NCBI GenBank assembly: GCA_017622815.1
Contig: JAGAQH010000037.1
Span: 22,743 to 86,742, forward strand
Direction of reading: 5' to 3'
Length of the DNA: 64,000 nucleotides
From: Bacteroidaceae bacterium
GTDB taxonomy: Bacteria > Bacteroidota > Bacteroidia > Bacteroidales > Bacteroidaceae
Made by a program: the position numbers and the translations under genes
Shown here: positions 39,319-48,058 of the stretch, in pieces
Position numbering within the stretch: position 1 is the first letter of the stretch
Layout: every line of letters begins with the position of its first letter
Notes under the pieces: model-generated
Databases searched by the model: none
Seen by the model: only the letters and a program-made list of their open reading frames with translations
Told to the model about the DNA's origin: nothing

Positions 39319-40236
39319 TCAAATAATGTCGATTTTAAGCCCTTCCTGTGCTAAAATAACGTTTGTAAACACGCTTTTTGCTTCTTTTAGCATACTTTGC
39401 TCGTCCTTTATGCGTGCCGAGTAGTGCCCGATGACGAGTTTGCCCACGTTGGCCTCCTTGGCCACGTTGGCGGCCTCGAGGGCCGTGGTGTGCATGGTCT
39501 TCTGTGCTTGCATGAGCATGTCGTGCGGGAAGGTGGCTTCGTGGTAGAGAAGGTTCACACCCTGCACCATTTTGGCCACCTTGGGGCAGTATCTTGTATC
39601 CGAACAGTAGGCGTATGAGCGTGCCGGGGTGGCCGGGGTGGTCAGTTTCTCGTGAGGTATGACGGTGCCGTCTTCTGTCTGCCAGGATGCTCCGGCCTTG
39701 ATGTTGTTGATCTGGCTTACGGGTATGTTAAAAGCCTCTATCATTTCGCGTCGGATGTGTGGCAGGGCCTGTTTTTCGCGGAAGAGGAAGCCTGCGCATG
39801 GCACGCGGTGGTTCAGCGGTATGCTCCACACTTCTGTGCTCCGGTCCTCATATATAAGATAATGTTCGCGCGTGCGTACGGGATGAAAGAGCACTTCGTA
39901 ATCCATGCCTTCGCAGTAGGTCTTTAGTACCACGTTCAGGAAGTCTTCCACCTCCTCCGGTGCGTGTATGTGCAGTTGCGCTGTTCTGCCCAGCAGGGCC
40001 ATGGTGCTTATCAGGCCCGGCAATCCGAAGACGTGGTCGCCATGGTTGTGGCTGATGAAGATGTGTCCTATCTTCAGCATGCCGAGGCCAAGTCTCTGCA
40101 TGGTTGTCTGCACGCCTTCGCCGCAATCTATCATGTAGTACTTGCCCCGCAATTCCAGAATTTGCGAGGAGGGCTGGTGGCGTAGGGTTGGCTTTGCTGA
40201 GCCGCAACCCAGGATGTGGAGGGAAAGGGGTTCCAT
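39319..40236 (-). CDS. rnz: Ribonuclease Z
   Basis: 305 residues from the ATG at 40236; an upstream extension to 40344 is repeat-derived. Metallo-beta-lactamase fold with the zinc motif HNHGDH (His63, His65, Asp67, His68), AYCSDTRYCP and GHYSARI. The exosite region (about 150-185) is present. It cleaves tRNA precursors 3' of the acceptor stem. None of the seven tRNA genes in the window encodes CCA, so 3' processing and CCA addition are needed. Confidence 0.95.
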   Translation of the reverse strand: MEPLSLHILGCGSAKPTLRHQPSSQILELRGKYYMIDCGEGVQTTMQRLGLGMLKIGHIFISHNHGDHVFGLPGLISTMALLGRTAQLHIHAPEEVEDFLNVVLKTYCEGMDYEVLFHPVRTREHYLIYEDRSTEVWSIPLNHRVPCAGFLFREKQALPHIRREMIEAFNIPVSQINNIKAGASWQTEDGTVIPHEKLTTPATPARSYAYCSDTRYCPKVAKMVQGVNLLYHEATFPHDMLMQAQKTMHTTALEAANVAKEANVGKLVIGHYSARIKDEQSMLKEAKSVFTNVILAQEGLKIDII

Positions 40237-40242
40237 GGGGGA

Positions 40243-40280
40243 TAAAAACGGAAAACGGAAATCGGAGAACGGAAAACTGT
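40243..40280. repeat. ACGGAAAACGGAAATCGG element
   Basis: AAAAACGGAAAACGGAAATC and GGAGAACGGAAAACTG: the same word as at 21688-21709 after secA, here just upstream of the rnz start. Confidence 0.5.
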
Positions 40281-40293
40281 GAGTGAGAGCATG

Positions 40294-40357
40294 GTAGGGA
40301 CGCTGCGTGCAGCGTCCGATAACTGGAGCAAGCGGACGCTGCACGCAGCGTCCCTAC
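40294..40357. repeat. Paired REP-like palindrome (GGGACGCTGCGTGCAGCGTCC)
   Basis: Arm 1 at 40294-40318 and arm 2 at 40333-40357 are inverted copies; each is itself a palindrome of GGACGCTGC around G/C-rich centres, with 14 bp between. This resembles bacterial interspersed mosaic or REP units. Confidence 0.85.
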
Positions 40358-40445
40358 TTATCTTTGGAGAAGGCGATAGTAAAGACTGCGAATGGAGAGA
40401 GAACTTACACTCCAAGAACAGAGTTGCGAAGTTTCTTATAAAATA

Positions 40446-40479
40446 GAGGGACAGCCTCAACGGATGTGTGCTGTCCCTC
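40446..40479 (-). terminator. Terminator of rpsA
   Basis: GAGGGACAGC (40446-40455) and GCTGTCCCTC (40470-40479); minus strand continues TATTTTATAAG. Confidence 0.8.
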
Positions 40480-40508
40480 CAGTTAGTTTATAGAAAAGGC
40501 GTTTCTGA

Positions 40509-42308
40509 TTATTCGCCCTTCTGCATCTTGGCCTTCAGTTCTGCCAGAGCGTCCAAGTCACCGAGAGTGGTGCTTGCAGCCTGGTTCTGGATAGCGGGAG
40601 TTTCCTCCTTGCGAGCAGCGTTAGCGGCCTTGCGGGCTGCGTTGGCTGCCTTCTTCTCGGCACGAGCCTCTGCACGCTGAACATCTTCGAAGATGCGGCT
40701 GTGGCTGAGGATGATGCGCTTGCTGTCCTTGTTGAACTCGATTACCTTGAACTGGAGCTTCTCGTTCAGCTGAGCCTGAGAACCGTCCTCCTTAACGAGG
40801 TGCTTGGGAGTAGCGAAGCCTTCTACGCCATACTCCAGCTGGATAACGGCACCCTTGTCCAGGAGTTCGATGATAGTACCCTCGTGGATAGAATCCTGAG
40901 TGAATACGGTCTCGAATACGTCCCAGGGGTTCTCCTCCAACTGCTTGTGGCCGAGAGAGAGACGACGGTTAACCTTGTCAATCTCCAGTACGCAAACGTC
41001 GATGATCTCGCCTACCTTGGTGAACTCATTGGGGTGCTTAACCTTCTTGGTCCAGCTCAGGTCGCTGATGTGGATGAGGCCGTCAACACCTTCCTCGATC
41101 TCAACGAATACGCCGAAGTTGGTGAAGTTGCGAACCTTAGCGGTGTGCTTGCTGCCAATGGGGTACTTGGTTTCGATAGTCTCCCAGGGATCGTCCTTCA
41201 GCTGCTTGATGCCCAGAGACATCTTGCGCTCGTCGCGATCCAGAGTCAGGATAACTGCCTCTACCTCGTCGCCAACCTTCATGAAGTCCTGAGCGCTGCG
41301 CAGGTGCTGGCTCCAAGACATCTCGCTAACGTGGATAAGACCCTCTACACCGGGAGCAATCTCAACGAATGCACCGTAGTCGGCCATAACCACAACCTTA
41401 CCCTTAACGCGGTCGCCTACCTTCAGCTCGCTGTCCAGAGCATCCCAGGGATGAGGAGTGAGCTGCTTCAGGCCGAGAGCGATACGCTTCTTCTCGTTGT
41501 CGAAGTCCAGGATAACAACGTTGATCTTCTGGTCGAGCTCAACAACCTCGCGGGGATTGCTTACGCGGCCCCAGCTCAGGTCGGTGATGTGGATCAGACC
41601 GTCAACACCGCCCAGGTCAACGAATACACCGTAAGAAGTGATGTTCTTGACGGTACCCTCGAGTACCTGACCCTTCTCCAGCTTGCCGATGATCTCCTGC
41701 TTCTGCTGCTCCAGCTCGGCCTCAATGAGAGCCTTGTGGCTTACAACAACATTGCGGTACTCCTGGTTGATCTTTACGACCTTGAACTCCATGGTCTTGC
41801 CCACGAAGATATCGTAGTCGCGGATGGGCTTAACGTCAATCTGAGAACCGGGCAGGAAGGCCTCGATGCCGAATACGTCGACAATCATACCACCCTTTGT
41901 GCGGCACTTGACGTAACCCTTGATAATCTCATCGTTGTTGAGAGCCTCGTTCACACGGTCCCAAGACTTGGCTGCGCGAGCCTTCTTGTGAGACAGAATG
42001 AGCTGACCCTTCTTGTCCTCCTGATTCTCGATGTATACCTCAACGGTGTCACCTACCTTCAGTTCGGGGTTGTAGCGGAATTCGCTGGTGGGGATGATGC
42101 CATCGCTCTTGAAACCGATGTTTACAACCACCTCGCGCTTGTTCATTGCAATTACGGTGCCATCCACTACGTCGTGGTCACCTACCTTGTTCATGCTGCC
42201 AGCGTAAGCCTGCTCCTGAGCCTCAAGGCTTACCTCTGTGCTGCTGCCGTTCTCGAATGCTTCCCAATCGAAGCCTTCAACGGGAGCTACATTTTTGTAA
42301 TCTGCCAT
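40509..42308 (-). CDS. rpsA: 30S ribosomal protein S1
   Basis: 599 residues with six S1 (OB-fold) repeats. Typical lines are VLEGTVKNITSYGVFVDLGGVDGLIHITDLSWGRVSNP, VKGKVVVMADYGAFVEIAPGVEGLIHVSEMSW and KVRNFTNFGVFVEIEEGVDGLIHISDLSW. The last 60 residues are Ala/Arg/Lys-rich (AEARAEKKAANAARKAANAARK). It binds mRNA on the 30S subunit; in Bacteroidetes, where Shine-Dalgarno sites are weak, S1 is thought to be important for initiation. Monocistronic with its own promoter and terminator. Confidence 0.97.
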   Translation of the reverse strand: MADYKNVAPVEGFDWEAFENGSSTEVSLEAQEQAYAGSMNKVGDHDVVDGTVIAMNKREVVVNIGFKSDGIIPTSEFRYNPELKVGDTVEVYIENQEDKKGQLILSHKKARAAKSWDRVNEALNNDEIIKGYVKCRTKGGMIVDVFGIEAFLPGSQIDVKPIRDYDIFVGKTMEFKVVKINQEYRNVVVSHKALIEAELEQQKQEIIGKLEKGQVLEGTVKNITSYGVFVDLGGVDGLIHITDLSWGRVSNPREVVELDQKINVVILDFDNEKKRIALGLKQLTPHPWDALDSELKVGDRVKGKVVVMADYGAFVEIAPGVEGLIHVSEMSWSQHLRSAQDFMKVGDEVEAVILTLDRDERKMSLGIKQLKDDPWETIETKYPIGSKHTAKVRNFTNFGVFVEIEEGVDGLIHISDLSWTKKVKHPNEFTKVGEIIDVCVLEIDKVNRRLSLGHKQLEENPWDVFETVFTQDSIHEGTIIELLDKGAVIQLEYGVEGFATPKHLVKEDGSQAQLNEKLQFKVIEFNKDSKRIILSHSRIFEDVQRAEARAEKKAANAARKAANAARKEETPAIQNQAASTTLGDLDALAELKAKMQKGE

Positions 42309-42385
42309 ACAGATTTACATTGAAATTAAAAGTTAAACAATATTGATTTATGCTCTCTTGTGCCTTCCCATAGGGAAAAGCGGTG

Positions 42386-42393
42386 CAAAGGTA
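42386..42393 (-). promoter_or_regulatory. -7 promoter box of rpsA
   Basis: CAAAGGTA reads TACCTTTG on the minus strand, leaving a leader of about 70 nt. Confidence 0.6.
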
Positions 42394-42505
42394 CGCTTTT
42401 TATTTGAGATAGCGATGCTTTTTGGCCGTTATTTTGTTCCTGCCAAGCGAATTACGGGTAAAATGTCGTTTTTCTTTGCTTCTGCCGGCGGTATGGCATA
42501 CAGAA

Positions 42506-42536
42506 AACGAGGATTGCCTTGCGGGTAATCCTCGTT
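42506..42536 (-). terminator. Terminator of the acyltransferase gene
   Basis: AACGAGGATT (42506-42515) and AATCCTCGTT (42527-42536), then TTCTGTATG on the minus strand. Confidence 0.65.
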
Positions 42537-42561
42537 CTATGTGTGTGCGGTTGCTGCTGAA

Positions 42562-43374
42562 TTATGGCTTCAGTTTATAGCATTCCTCCCTGAGCCACTG
42601 TGCCCATTGCGTGTCGGTTTTGGATTGGTTGAAGTGCTGGTAGGGGATGGGCTTGCCTATGTATATCTTGAAATGCTTGCCACGGGCGGTCTTCATCATC
42701 TGGCGGGGCAGGAGGATGAGGCCTATGTTGAACTTCATGCCCAGTTTGCGGCGTACCCATTCAAGGGCATAGAAGGGTGTGGAGTTGCGGCCGTCAAAGT
42801 ACATGGGCACTATGTTGCGCTTTGCTTCCACGCTCTGCTTTATTACGCTCTTCTTCCATTCTATGTCCTGGATCTTGCCGTCGATGTAGCGCGAGCAGAA
42901 ACCGGCAGGGAAACTTATCAGTTGGGTGTCGGGGTCGTTGTAGGCGCGTTGTACCCCCTCCATGTCGGCACGTTTCTGGCGTCCCATCGTATTGACGGGC
43001 AGGAAGACGCTTCTGAGGGGTTCGATGTACATGAGCAGGTCGTTGACGATGACCTTTATCTTGGGAAAGAAGTCGCCGAATACGGCTATGTAGGATATGC
43101 CGTCGAAGGCTCCCAGCGGATGGTTGCTGACGAGCATGTAATGCCCCTGCTGGTCAAGGTTTTCCATGCCTTGCACGGTATATGTCACCTTCATGTCCTC
43201 GGACATGGCTTTGGCAAAGGCCGCCCCATCGTTATGTCCCAGACGGGTGAGTATGTCGTTCATCTCCTTTTGGCAGATGAGGCGCTCCATCATGCGTATG
43301 ACGAAGGTGGGAAGTTTCTTCCTTAGTTTGGGTGCCTTGTTGGTGATGACGGATTCGAGGTTGATGAGTTGCAT
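42562..43374 (-). CDS. PlsC-like lysophospholipid/ornithine-lipid acyltransferase family protein
   Basis: 270 residues. The acyltransferase core shows SNHPLGAFDG (about 83-92), where His85 and Asp91 form the HX5D variant of the usual HX4D motif, then VNTMGR, SFPAGFCSRYIDGKIQDIEWK (the FP.G motif) and IVPMYFDGRNS. No membrane helix is obvious. This type occurs in many Bacteroidetes and transfers acyl groups to lyso-lipids; relatives include the OlsA/OlsF and hemolysin families. Substrate not determined. Confidence 0.85.
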   Translation of the reverse strand: MQLINLESVITNKAPKLRKKLPTFVIRMMERLICQKEMNDILTRLGHNDGAAFAKAMSEDMKVTYTVQGMENLDQQGHYMLVSNHPLGAFDGISYIAVFGDFFPKIKVIVNDLLMYIEPLRSVFLPVNTMGRQKRADMEGVQRAYNDPDTQLISFPAGFCSRYIDGKIQDIEWKKSVIKQSVEAKRNIVPMYFDGRNSTPFYALEWVRRKLGMKFNIGLILLPRQMMKTARGKHFKIYIGKPIPYQHFNQSKTDTQWAQWLREECYKLKP

Positions 43375-43410
43375 TGTTTTGTAGATAGGATGGAGAAGGA
43401 GGACCTGAGG

Positions 43411-43500
43411 AGTCTAGGATGACCTAGGATGACCTAGGATATCCTAGTAAGTCCTAGTAAGCCCTATAGCGTCCTATGAAGTCCTATAGCGTCCTATATC
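43411..43500. repeat. Tandem array, 10-bp period, nine units
   Basis: Decamers GACCTAGGAT, GTCCTAGTAA and GTCCTATAGC and variants occur nine times in register. Many are palindromic (CCTAGG, AGGATATCCT). It lies between pfkA and the acyltransferase gene; 43501-43592 has no gene. Confidence 0.88.
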
Positions 43501-43592
43501 CTATAATGATTAGAAGAGCGACAATTCCAAGTTCTCCGCTCTCGCTCATAGGCTTAGGCAGGCTTCGAGTCTTCCGGATTCTCCGGTAAATC

Positions 43593-44570
43593 TTAGGTTG
43601 AGAGTACTGCCAGGGCGTTGATGAGTTCCTTTTTCAAGGGCTTGTCGCTCTTGACGGCGTTGGTGAAGGGCACGTAGACAATCTCGTCGTTGCGTATGCC
43701 TATCATCACGTTGCGCTGGCCTTCCATCAGTGCCTGAATGGCTCCCACGCCAAGGCGGCTGGCCAGGATGCGGTCCTGTGCGCTGGGACGGCCTCCGCGT
43801 TGCAGGTGGCCAAGGATGGAAACTCGGACATCATACTCGGGATACTCCTTCTTCACCCTGTCGGCATAGTACATGGCACCGCATTTAGGGCTTTCGCTAA
43901 CCAGCACGATGCACGACTTCTTGCTCTTGCGGATGCCGTGGCCGATGAAAAGTTCCAACTGGTCGGCTCCGGTGCTGTCCTCGGGGATGATGGCGGCCTC
44001 TGCTCCTGCCGCTATGGCGCTGTTCTGCGCCAGGAAACCGGCATCGCGTCCCATCACCTCAACGAAGAAGATGCGTTCGTGGCTGTTGGCCGTGTCGCGG
44101 ATTTTGTCCACGCACTCCATGATGGTGTTCAGTGTGGTGTCGTAGCCTATGGTCAGGTCCGTGCCGTTCAGGTCGTTGTCTATCGTGCCTGGCAGACCTA
44201 TGCAAGGCACGTCAAATTCTTCGGCAAAGATGCGGGCGCCGGTAAGGCTTCCGTTGCCGCCAATTACCACCAGGGCGTCTATGTTGTTGGCCACCATGTT
44301 GTTGTAGGCCTTCTGTCTGCCCTCTGCCGTCTGGAACTCCTTGCTTCTTGCCGTCTTCAGTATGGTGCCTCCGCGCTGGATGATGTTGCTCACGTTCTCT
44401 GTGGTAAACTCCTTTATCTCGTTGTTCACCAGTCCTTCGTAGCCACGGTAGATGGCTTTCACCTTCATGTCGTTTGCTATGGCGGCACGTGTCACCGCAC
44501 GTATTGCTGCATTCATGCCTGGCGAGTCGCCTCCGGAGGTCAGAATGCCTATGGTCTTTATTCTTGGCAT
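43593..44570 (-). CDS. pfkA: ATP-dependent 6-phosphofructokinase
   Basis: 325 residues. [19 protein letters not shown] (ATP site, about 7-25), GGNGSLTGA, the [24 protein letters not shown] motif with the catalytic Asp (about 120-143), [10 protein letters not shown] and [13 protein letters not shown]. Gly in GGNGS indicates ATP rather than PPi use. It phosphorylates fructose 6-phosphate, the committing step of glycolysis. Own promoter upstream. Confidence 0.97.
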   Translation of the reverse strand: MPRIKTIGILTSGGDSPGMNAAIRAVTRAAIANDMKVKAIYRGYEGLVNNEIKEFTTENVSNIIQRGGTILKTARSKEFQTAEGRQKAYNNMVANNIDALVVIGGNGSLTGARIFAEEFDVPCIGLPGTIDNDLNGTDLTIGYDTTLNTIMECVDKIRDTANSHERIFFVEVMGRDAGFLAQNSAIAAGAEAAIIPEDSTGADQLELFIGHGIRKSKKSCIVLVSESPKCGAMYYADRVKKEYPEYDVRVSILGHLQRGGRPSAQDRILASRLGVGAIQALMEGQRNVMIGIRNDEIVYVPFTNAVKSDKPLKKELINALAVLST

Positions 44571-44610
44571 AGTATGTGATGTTTATATGAATGGTTCTCT
44601 TTTCCGTATG

Positions 44611-44618
44611 CAAATATA
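44611..44618 (-). promoter_or_regulatory. -7 promoter box of pfkA
   Basis: CAAATATA reads TATATTTG on the minus strand, 41 bp before the ATG at 44570. Confidence 0.6.
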
Positions 44619-44658
44619 CGAAGAAGTGCCAAGACACCCAAGCATTTGCCATGCTTTT

Positions 44659-44705
44659 TAACCCAAATTGGGCAATAGACTGACTAATGACTGATTTGGG
44701 TTTAA
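44659..44705. repeat. Short palindromic copy of the AACCCAAATCGG element
   Basis: TAACCCAAATTGGGCAATAG then ACTGACTAATGACTGATTTG followed by GGTTTA: inverted arms AACCCAAAT and ATTTGGGTT only about 27 bp apart. Related to 36609-36657 and 63671-63837. Confidence 0.7.
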
Positions 44706-44832
44706 GAAACAATAAGACAGTTTGGATTAAACCTTATTTTTGGCATGATGTCATAAAAGCAGACGGAGGGACGAAACCTCTGCATGAAGAGAACCCTATT
44801 GATTAACCACTAATTTCAACATTTAATGTATT

Positions 44833-45408
44833 ATGAAGAAACTGTTTATTCTTTTGTTTGCTGCATTGGCACTCAACGTAAGTGCTCAGGACGCCCAGGG
44901 CGGTAATTCGGAAAAGCGCGAGGGTGCAAAGCGCGGAATGATGCACCAGCAGCGTGGCAAGAACAACCCCAAGGCCATGCTTTTGAAGAGCGTTAAGGAG
45001 GAGGACAAGGAAGCCTTCAAGGCTCTCATGAAAGAATACCATGCCGAGCGCAAGGCCGTAATGGAAAAGAACCGTGGCAAGAAACTGGAGAAGGGTCAGA
45101 AACCCACAGAGGAGCAGATGGACGAATTCATGAAGCAGGGTTATGCCATGCGCAAGGCTCTCCTGAATCTGGAGGAGAAGTACTACGGCAAGTTCCGCAA
45201 GTTCCTCGCTCCCTGGCAGGCAGCACAGGCCGTCAAGGTTGATGGCTTCAACGGCCGGCATAACAACCGCAAGGCTTCTCGTGCTGGCAATCATGGCAAG
45301 AAACACCAGTATGGCAAGAAGCACCATGATGCGAAGTGCAATGGCAAGGGCGACGCATGCCACAAGAAAGACTGCTCCAAGACGCAGGGATGTGGTGCAA
45401 AGCAGTAA
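44833..45408 (+). CDS. Secreted Spy-like protein with His/Lys/Cys-rich tail
   Basis: 191 residues. Signal peptide (MKKLFILLFAALALNVSAQ), a charged helical centre (AMLLKSVKEEDKEAFKALMKEYHAERKAVME.., RKALLNLEEKYYGKFRKFLAPWQ) like Spy/DUF4890-type proteins, then a tail from about 145 with many His, Lys and four Cys (HGKKHQYGKKHHDAKCNGK, CHKKDCSKTQGCGAK). The tail looks metal-binding. A candidate -7 box TATTTTTG lies at 44735-44742. A role in envelope metal or stress handling is inferred from composition only. Confidence 0.75.
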   Translation: MKKLFILLFAALALNVSAQDAQGGNSEKREGAKRGMMHQQRGKNNPKAMLLKSVKEEDKEAFKALMKEYHAERKAVMEKNRGKKLEKGQKPTEEQMDEFMKQGYAMRKALLNLEEKYYGKFRKFLAPWQAAQAVKVDGFNGRHNNRKASRAGNHGKKHQYGKKHHDAKCNGKGDACHKKDCSKTQGCGAKQ

Positions 45409-45446
45409 GTGCACCGCTGAAGATGTATAATTATAGGTTTATAGAA

Positions 45447-45482
45447 ATCCCCGAGCCTTTCCATTCATGGAGGCTCGGGGAT
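45447..45482. terminator. Bidirectional terminator
   Basis: ATCCCCGAGCCT (45447-45458) and AGGCTCGGGGAT (45471-45482), then ATTTTCTTGTTTT. Lies between convergent genes. Confidence 0.85.
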
Positions 45483-45555
45483 ATTTTCTTGTTTTGTGTG
45501 TCCTTGTGAAAGGGCTGTTGTGCATTTACATCAGTATACCCATTGGACAAAAGTG

Positions 45556-46737
45556 TCATTTGGATGACTTTGTCCCCCAACCTGCTCCGCTTATATAACG
45601 TGCATGAAGAGTGGCATACTCAAGCACGGAGTCAAGGAAGAATTCATGTATTTGGAATTTTTGCGAGTGCTGATCATATCCCGAGAATAGCAATTTCCCA
45701 TTGCGGAAGGCATCCAATATGCAAGTCGTATTTCCTGCACCATCAGCACCGGTCTTAGAGTTGCAATGAGGAAGTCCGCCTACTGGTAATTGAATAAAAC
45801 ACCAAATATCCTTAGTATTTGCCGATAGTGTGATTACTGTTCCAGCTTCTTCTCCGCATTCTGGGTCAATAAAAGCGTCTGCATCTTTTCTGGCAGAGGT
45901 ATAAACTATCCATCCTCCGTATTTACCTTTTTTCCTATGTACATGTACAGTTCTGTCTTCTATTCGTATGTGTGTTTCAAAGTTTTGGCGTAGTGCTTCT
46001 AATGAATCAGCACTTATGCCTAATGTGATTTGATTCTTGAAAATAGTAGAGTCGACGCATATGGCTGGATAACGAAAGGTATAGGCTCGCACAGGGATGT
46101 CTGATGTTTGTACAATATAGAAATCATCAGTCATTATACCATAAATTCCACAAAGTATTTTGCGGTCAAGAGGAAAACCGTGCAGACTAAATCTATCAAT
46201 CTCACCTATGCCATCCTTGGGAATGCGCAGTATCTGGTGTTTTGACTCTTCTATAAAATATAGTGAATCGCCCACGAGATGGAGATAACCCTCTGTACAA
46301 CATGAGTCTGTGCTGATAACACGGGACCATTTAAGTTCTGTTTCCTTGTAGCAATTCAGACGAATGGGATTTCCGCCTGCAATATAGAAGGAACCTTCTC
46401 CATCTGTATCCAAGCCCTTGATAATGCATGGTGGTTGGCATGGGAATATGCTATCGGCATAATTGAACTCATACATTTTGGTGGCATAAACGCTATCGCT
46501 CTCCCACCAATACTCATTGTTGCCTATAACATGTTCTTCCTCATTAGTACTTTTTTTGTTGGAAGATGCAATTTCATTAGCCAACAGCTTTGTCTTTGAA
46601 TGTGATTCAAAGTCTGTTTCTTTTATTATGGAGTCATTCCAAGGAGAACAACCTTTGGCTTTCTCTCCGTCGTTCGTGCAAGACGGTATAAAGAGCAGCA
46701 AGGGGAGTGACATAAATGCAAATCGGAACTTTTTCAT
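45556..46737 (-). CDS. Lipoprotein, probable six-bladed beta-propeller
   Basis: 393 residues from the ATG at 46737 (frame open to 46767). Signal MKKFRFAFMSLPLLLFIPSC with the lipobox Cys at 20. The body has repeating blades of the type GLDTDGEGSFYIAGGNPIRLNCYKE, HLVGDSLYFIEESKHQILRIPKDG, typical of the BF3164-like/6-bladed propeller lipoproteins of Bacteroidetes. AT-rich relative to the housekeeping genes nearby. Function unknown; such proteins are often in accessory loci. Confidence 0.7.
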   Translation of the reverse strand: MKKFRFAFMSLPLLLFIPSCTNDGEKAKGCSPWNDSIIKETDFESHSKTKLLANEIASSNKKSTNEEEHVIGNNEYWWESDSVYATKMYEFNYADSIFPCQPPCIIKGLDTDGEGSFYIAGGNPIRLNCYKETELKWSRVISTDSCCTEGYLHLVGDSLYFIEESKHQILRIPKDGIGEIDRFSLHGFPLDRKILCGIYGIMTDDFYIVQTSDIPVRAYTFRYPAICVDSTIFKNQITLGISADSLEALRQNFETHIRIEDRTVHVHRKKGKYGGWIVYTSARKDADAFIDPECGEEAGTVITLSANTKDIWCFIQLPVGGLPHCNSKTGADGAGNTTCILDAFRNGKLLFSGYDQHSQKFQIHEFFLDSVLEYATLHARYISGAGWGTKSSK

Positions 46738-46907
46738 AAGCATCAGTATTAAATGATAGAGTAGCATATGGCATCGGCTATTGTTATTTTCGATATACCT
46801 TAACGTGAATTCGTCGAACTCACGTTAAATACATTATATGGAGTACCAGACCATCGATGAATATCCATCGGGGAATAGTGGGACAAATATGCAATTCTCA
46901 TGTTATG

Positions 46908-47696
46908 TTAATGTTTAATTATTTGTTCTCTTAAAGTTTGGGAGCATATTACGATCTTGTTACCAGGGTGTCGCTTATCCATCCATAAGAAATCCTTAAA
47001 CAACAAGTCGTCTCTTTTCTTAGTTGTCATCTTTTCCATATAATTCGGTGCCAAGCGAGCTAATTCGTTTATATATTTCTCCCATATTTCATACTCGTCC
47101 TTCAGTATACATTTCATCTGCTTTTTATTCTTGCGTATCATGGTTGCAGTGCGAATGGCAATCTGTGTAGCGCGTTTGTGAGATTCGTACATATGGACGT
47201 CATGATACAGTTCCAATGAGTCGGGTATAGTGGTGTGGTCGTATTGTGGGGTATGGCATGTGAACGCAAAATAAGTGCCATCTGTAAATGAAAAGTCAAA
47301 ACCTCGCACCTGAATATTTGTCTTGCCCAAACAGTTCTGTTCGCTGATGTATGCCAGAAGTTTTTCTATCCCATCGGTGTCATTCATACAACCATGTCCG
47401 CCATCCAAAGGTACGGAAAAACAACTCGCTTCTGTTGGTGCATTGCAATTTCCTCCTTGTACCAATGCATTTAAATGTAACCCTACCAATGGATTGTTTG
47501 GCAAGAAGAGATAGTCTATTTGCTTGGTGTCAATGAGATGTTTGATGGAATCCAATGGCACAAGGCTATCGCCTCTTGCATGGTCGTAAAACATGGTTAC
47601 ACCAAAGACATATTTCTCATTTAGTCGTTTCTTGGCATTTGCATTTGATGTACAGAATATCAGTAACAACGTGGTCAGACATATGAATTTCTTCAT
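46908..47696 (-). CDS. Secreted protein of unknown function
   Basis: 262 residues. Signal peptide (MKKFICLTTLLLIFCTSNANA). Recognisable words are KYVFGVTMFYDHARGDSLVPLDSIKHLIDTKQIDYLFLPNNPL, GGHGCMNDTDGIEKLLAYIS and a basic helical C-terminal third. I do not recognise a family. AT-rich, and near the propeller lipoprotein on the same strand (140-bp gap), so the two may form one accessory cluster. Confidence 0.6.
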   Translation of the reverse strand: MKKFICLTTLLLIFCTSNANAKKRLNEKYVFGVTMFYDHARGDSLVPLDSIKHLIDTKQIDYLFLPNNPLVGLHLNALVQGGNCNAPTEASCFSVPLDGGHGCMNDTDGIEKLLAYISEQNCLGKTNIQVRGFDFSFTDGTYFAFTCHTPQYDHTTIPDSLELYHDVHMYESHKRATQIAIRTATMIRKNKKQMKCILKDEYEIWEKYINELARLAPNYMEKMTTKKRDDLLFKDFLWMDKRHPGNKIVICSQTLREQIIKH

Positions 47697-47764
47697 GTTT
47701 TTCTCTTGAATAAAAGGGTCTTGGCTTCGTCTGCCTTTTTGGGTTTCATACAGCCCTCTTAGTT

Positions 47765-47838
47765 TTTACATCGTGATGTAAACTCATTTACATTGTAATA
47801 TAAAACCTTTTACATTGTAATGCAAAATGGTGTAAATG
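47765..47838. repeat. Tandem array, 22-23-bp period, palindromic TTACATTGTAAT units
   Basis: TTACAT at 47765, 47788 and 47810 (steps of 23 and 22), each followed by its inverted copy (TTTACATTGTAATGCAAA type). The rest of 47839-48058 has only the terminator below. Confidence 0.85.
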
Positions 47839-47953
47839 CAGAATGTTGATTGTTGTCGGTTTATGTAATGGTGTTTAGTGCGAGATGATGTCGCGCAATT
47901 CTAATGCGTGCATACTTTTCTCTATGTGGAAGGTGTGGGCGGGGGTATTAGTA

Positions 47954-47988
47954 AAGGTCGGGGCAACATTTTGTTGGAGCCCGACCTT
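47954..47988 (-). terminator. Terminator of the gcv/lpdA transcript
   Basis: AAGGTCGGG (47954-47962) and CCCGACCTT (47980-47988), with CAACA/TGTTG extending the stem inward. Located about 70 bp after the lpdA stop. Confidence 0.7.
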
Positions 47989-48058
47989 GTTTGTAATTAT
48001 GCTTTAATCAAGAGGGATGTTTTTGTTCATTCTACGACTTTTTATCTGTCATAGTTCC

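Noticed and set aside
40701-42323. 540-codon open frame on the plus strand opposite rpsA
   Set aside because: Opposite frame of a highly codon-biased ribosomal gene; Leu/Val/Asn-rich nonsense composition, no signal or domain.
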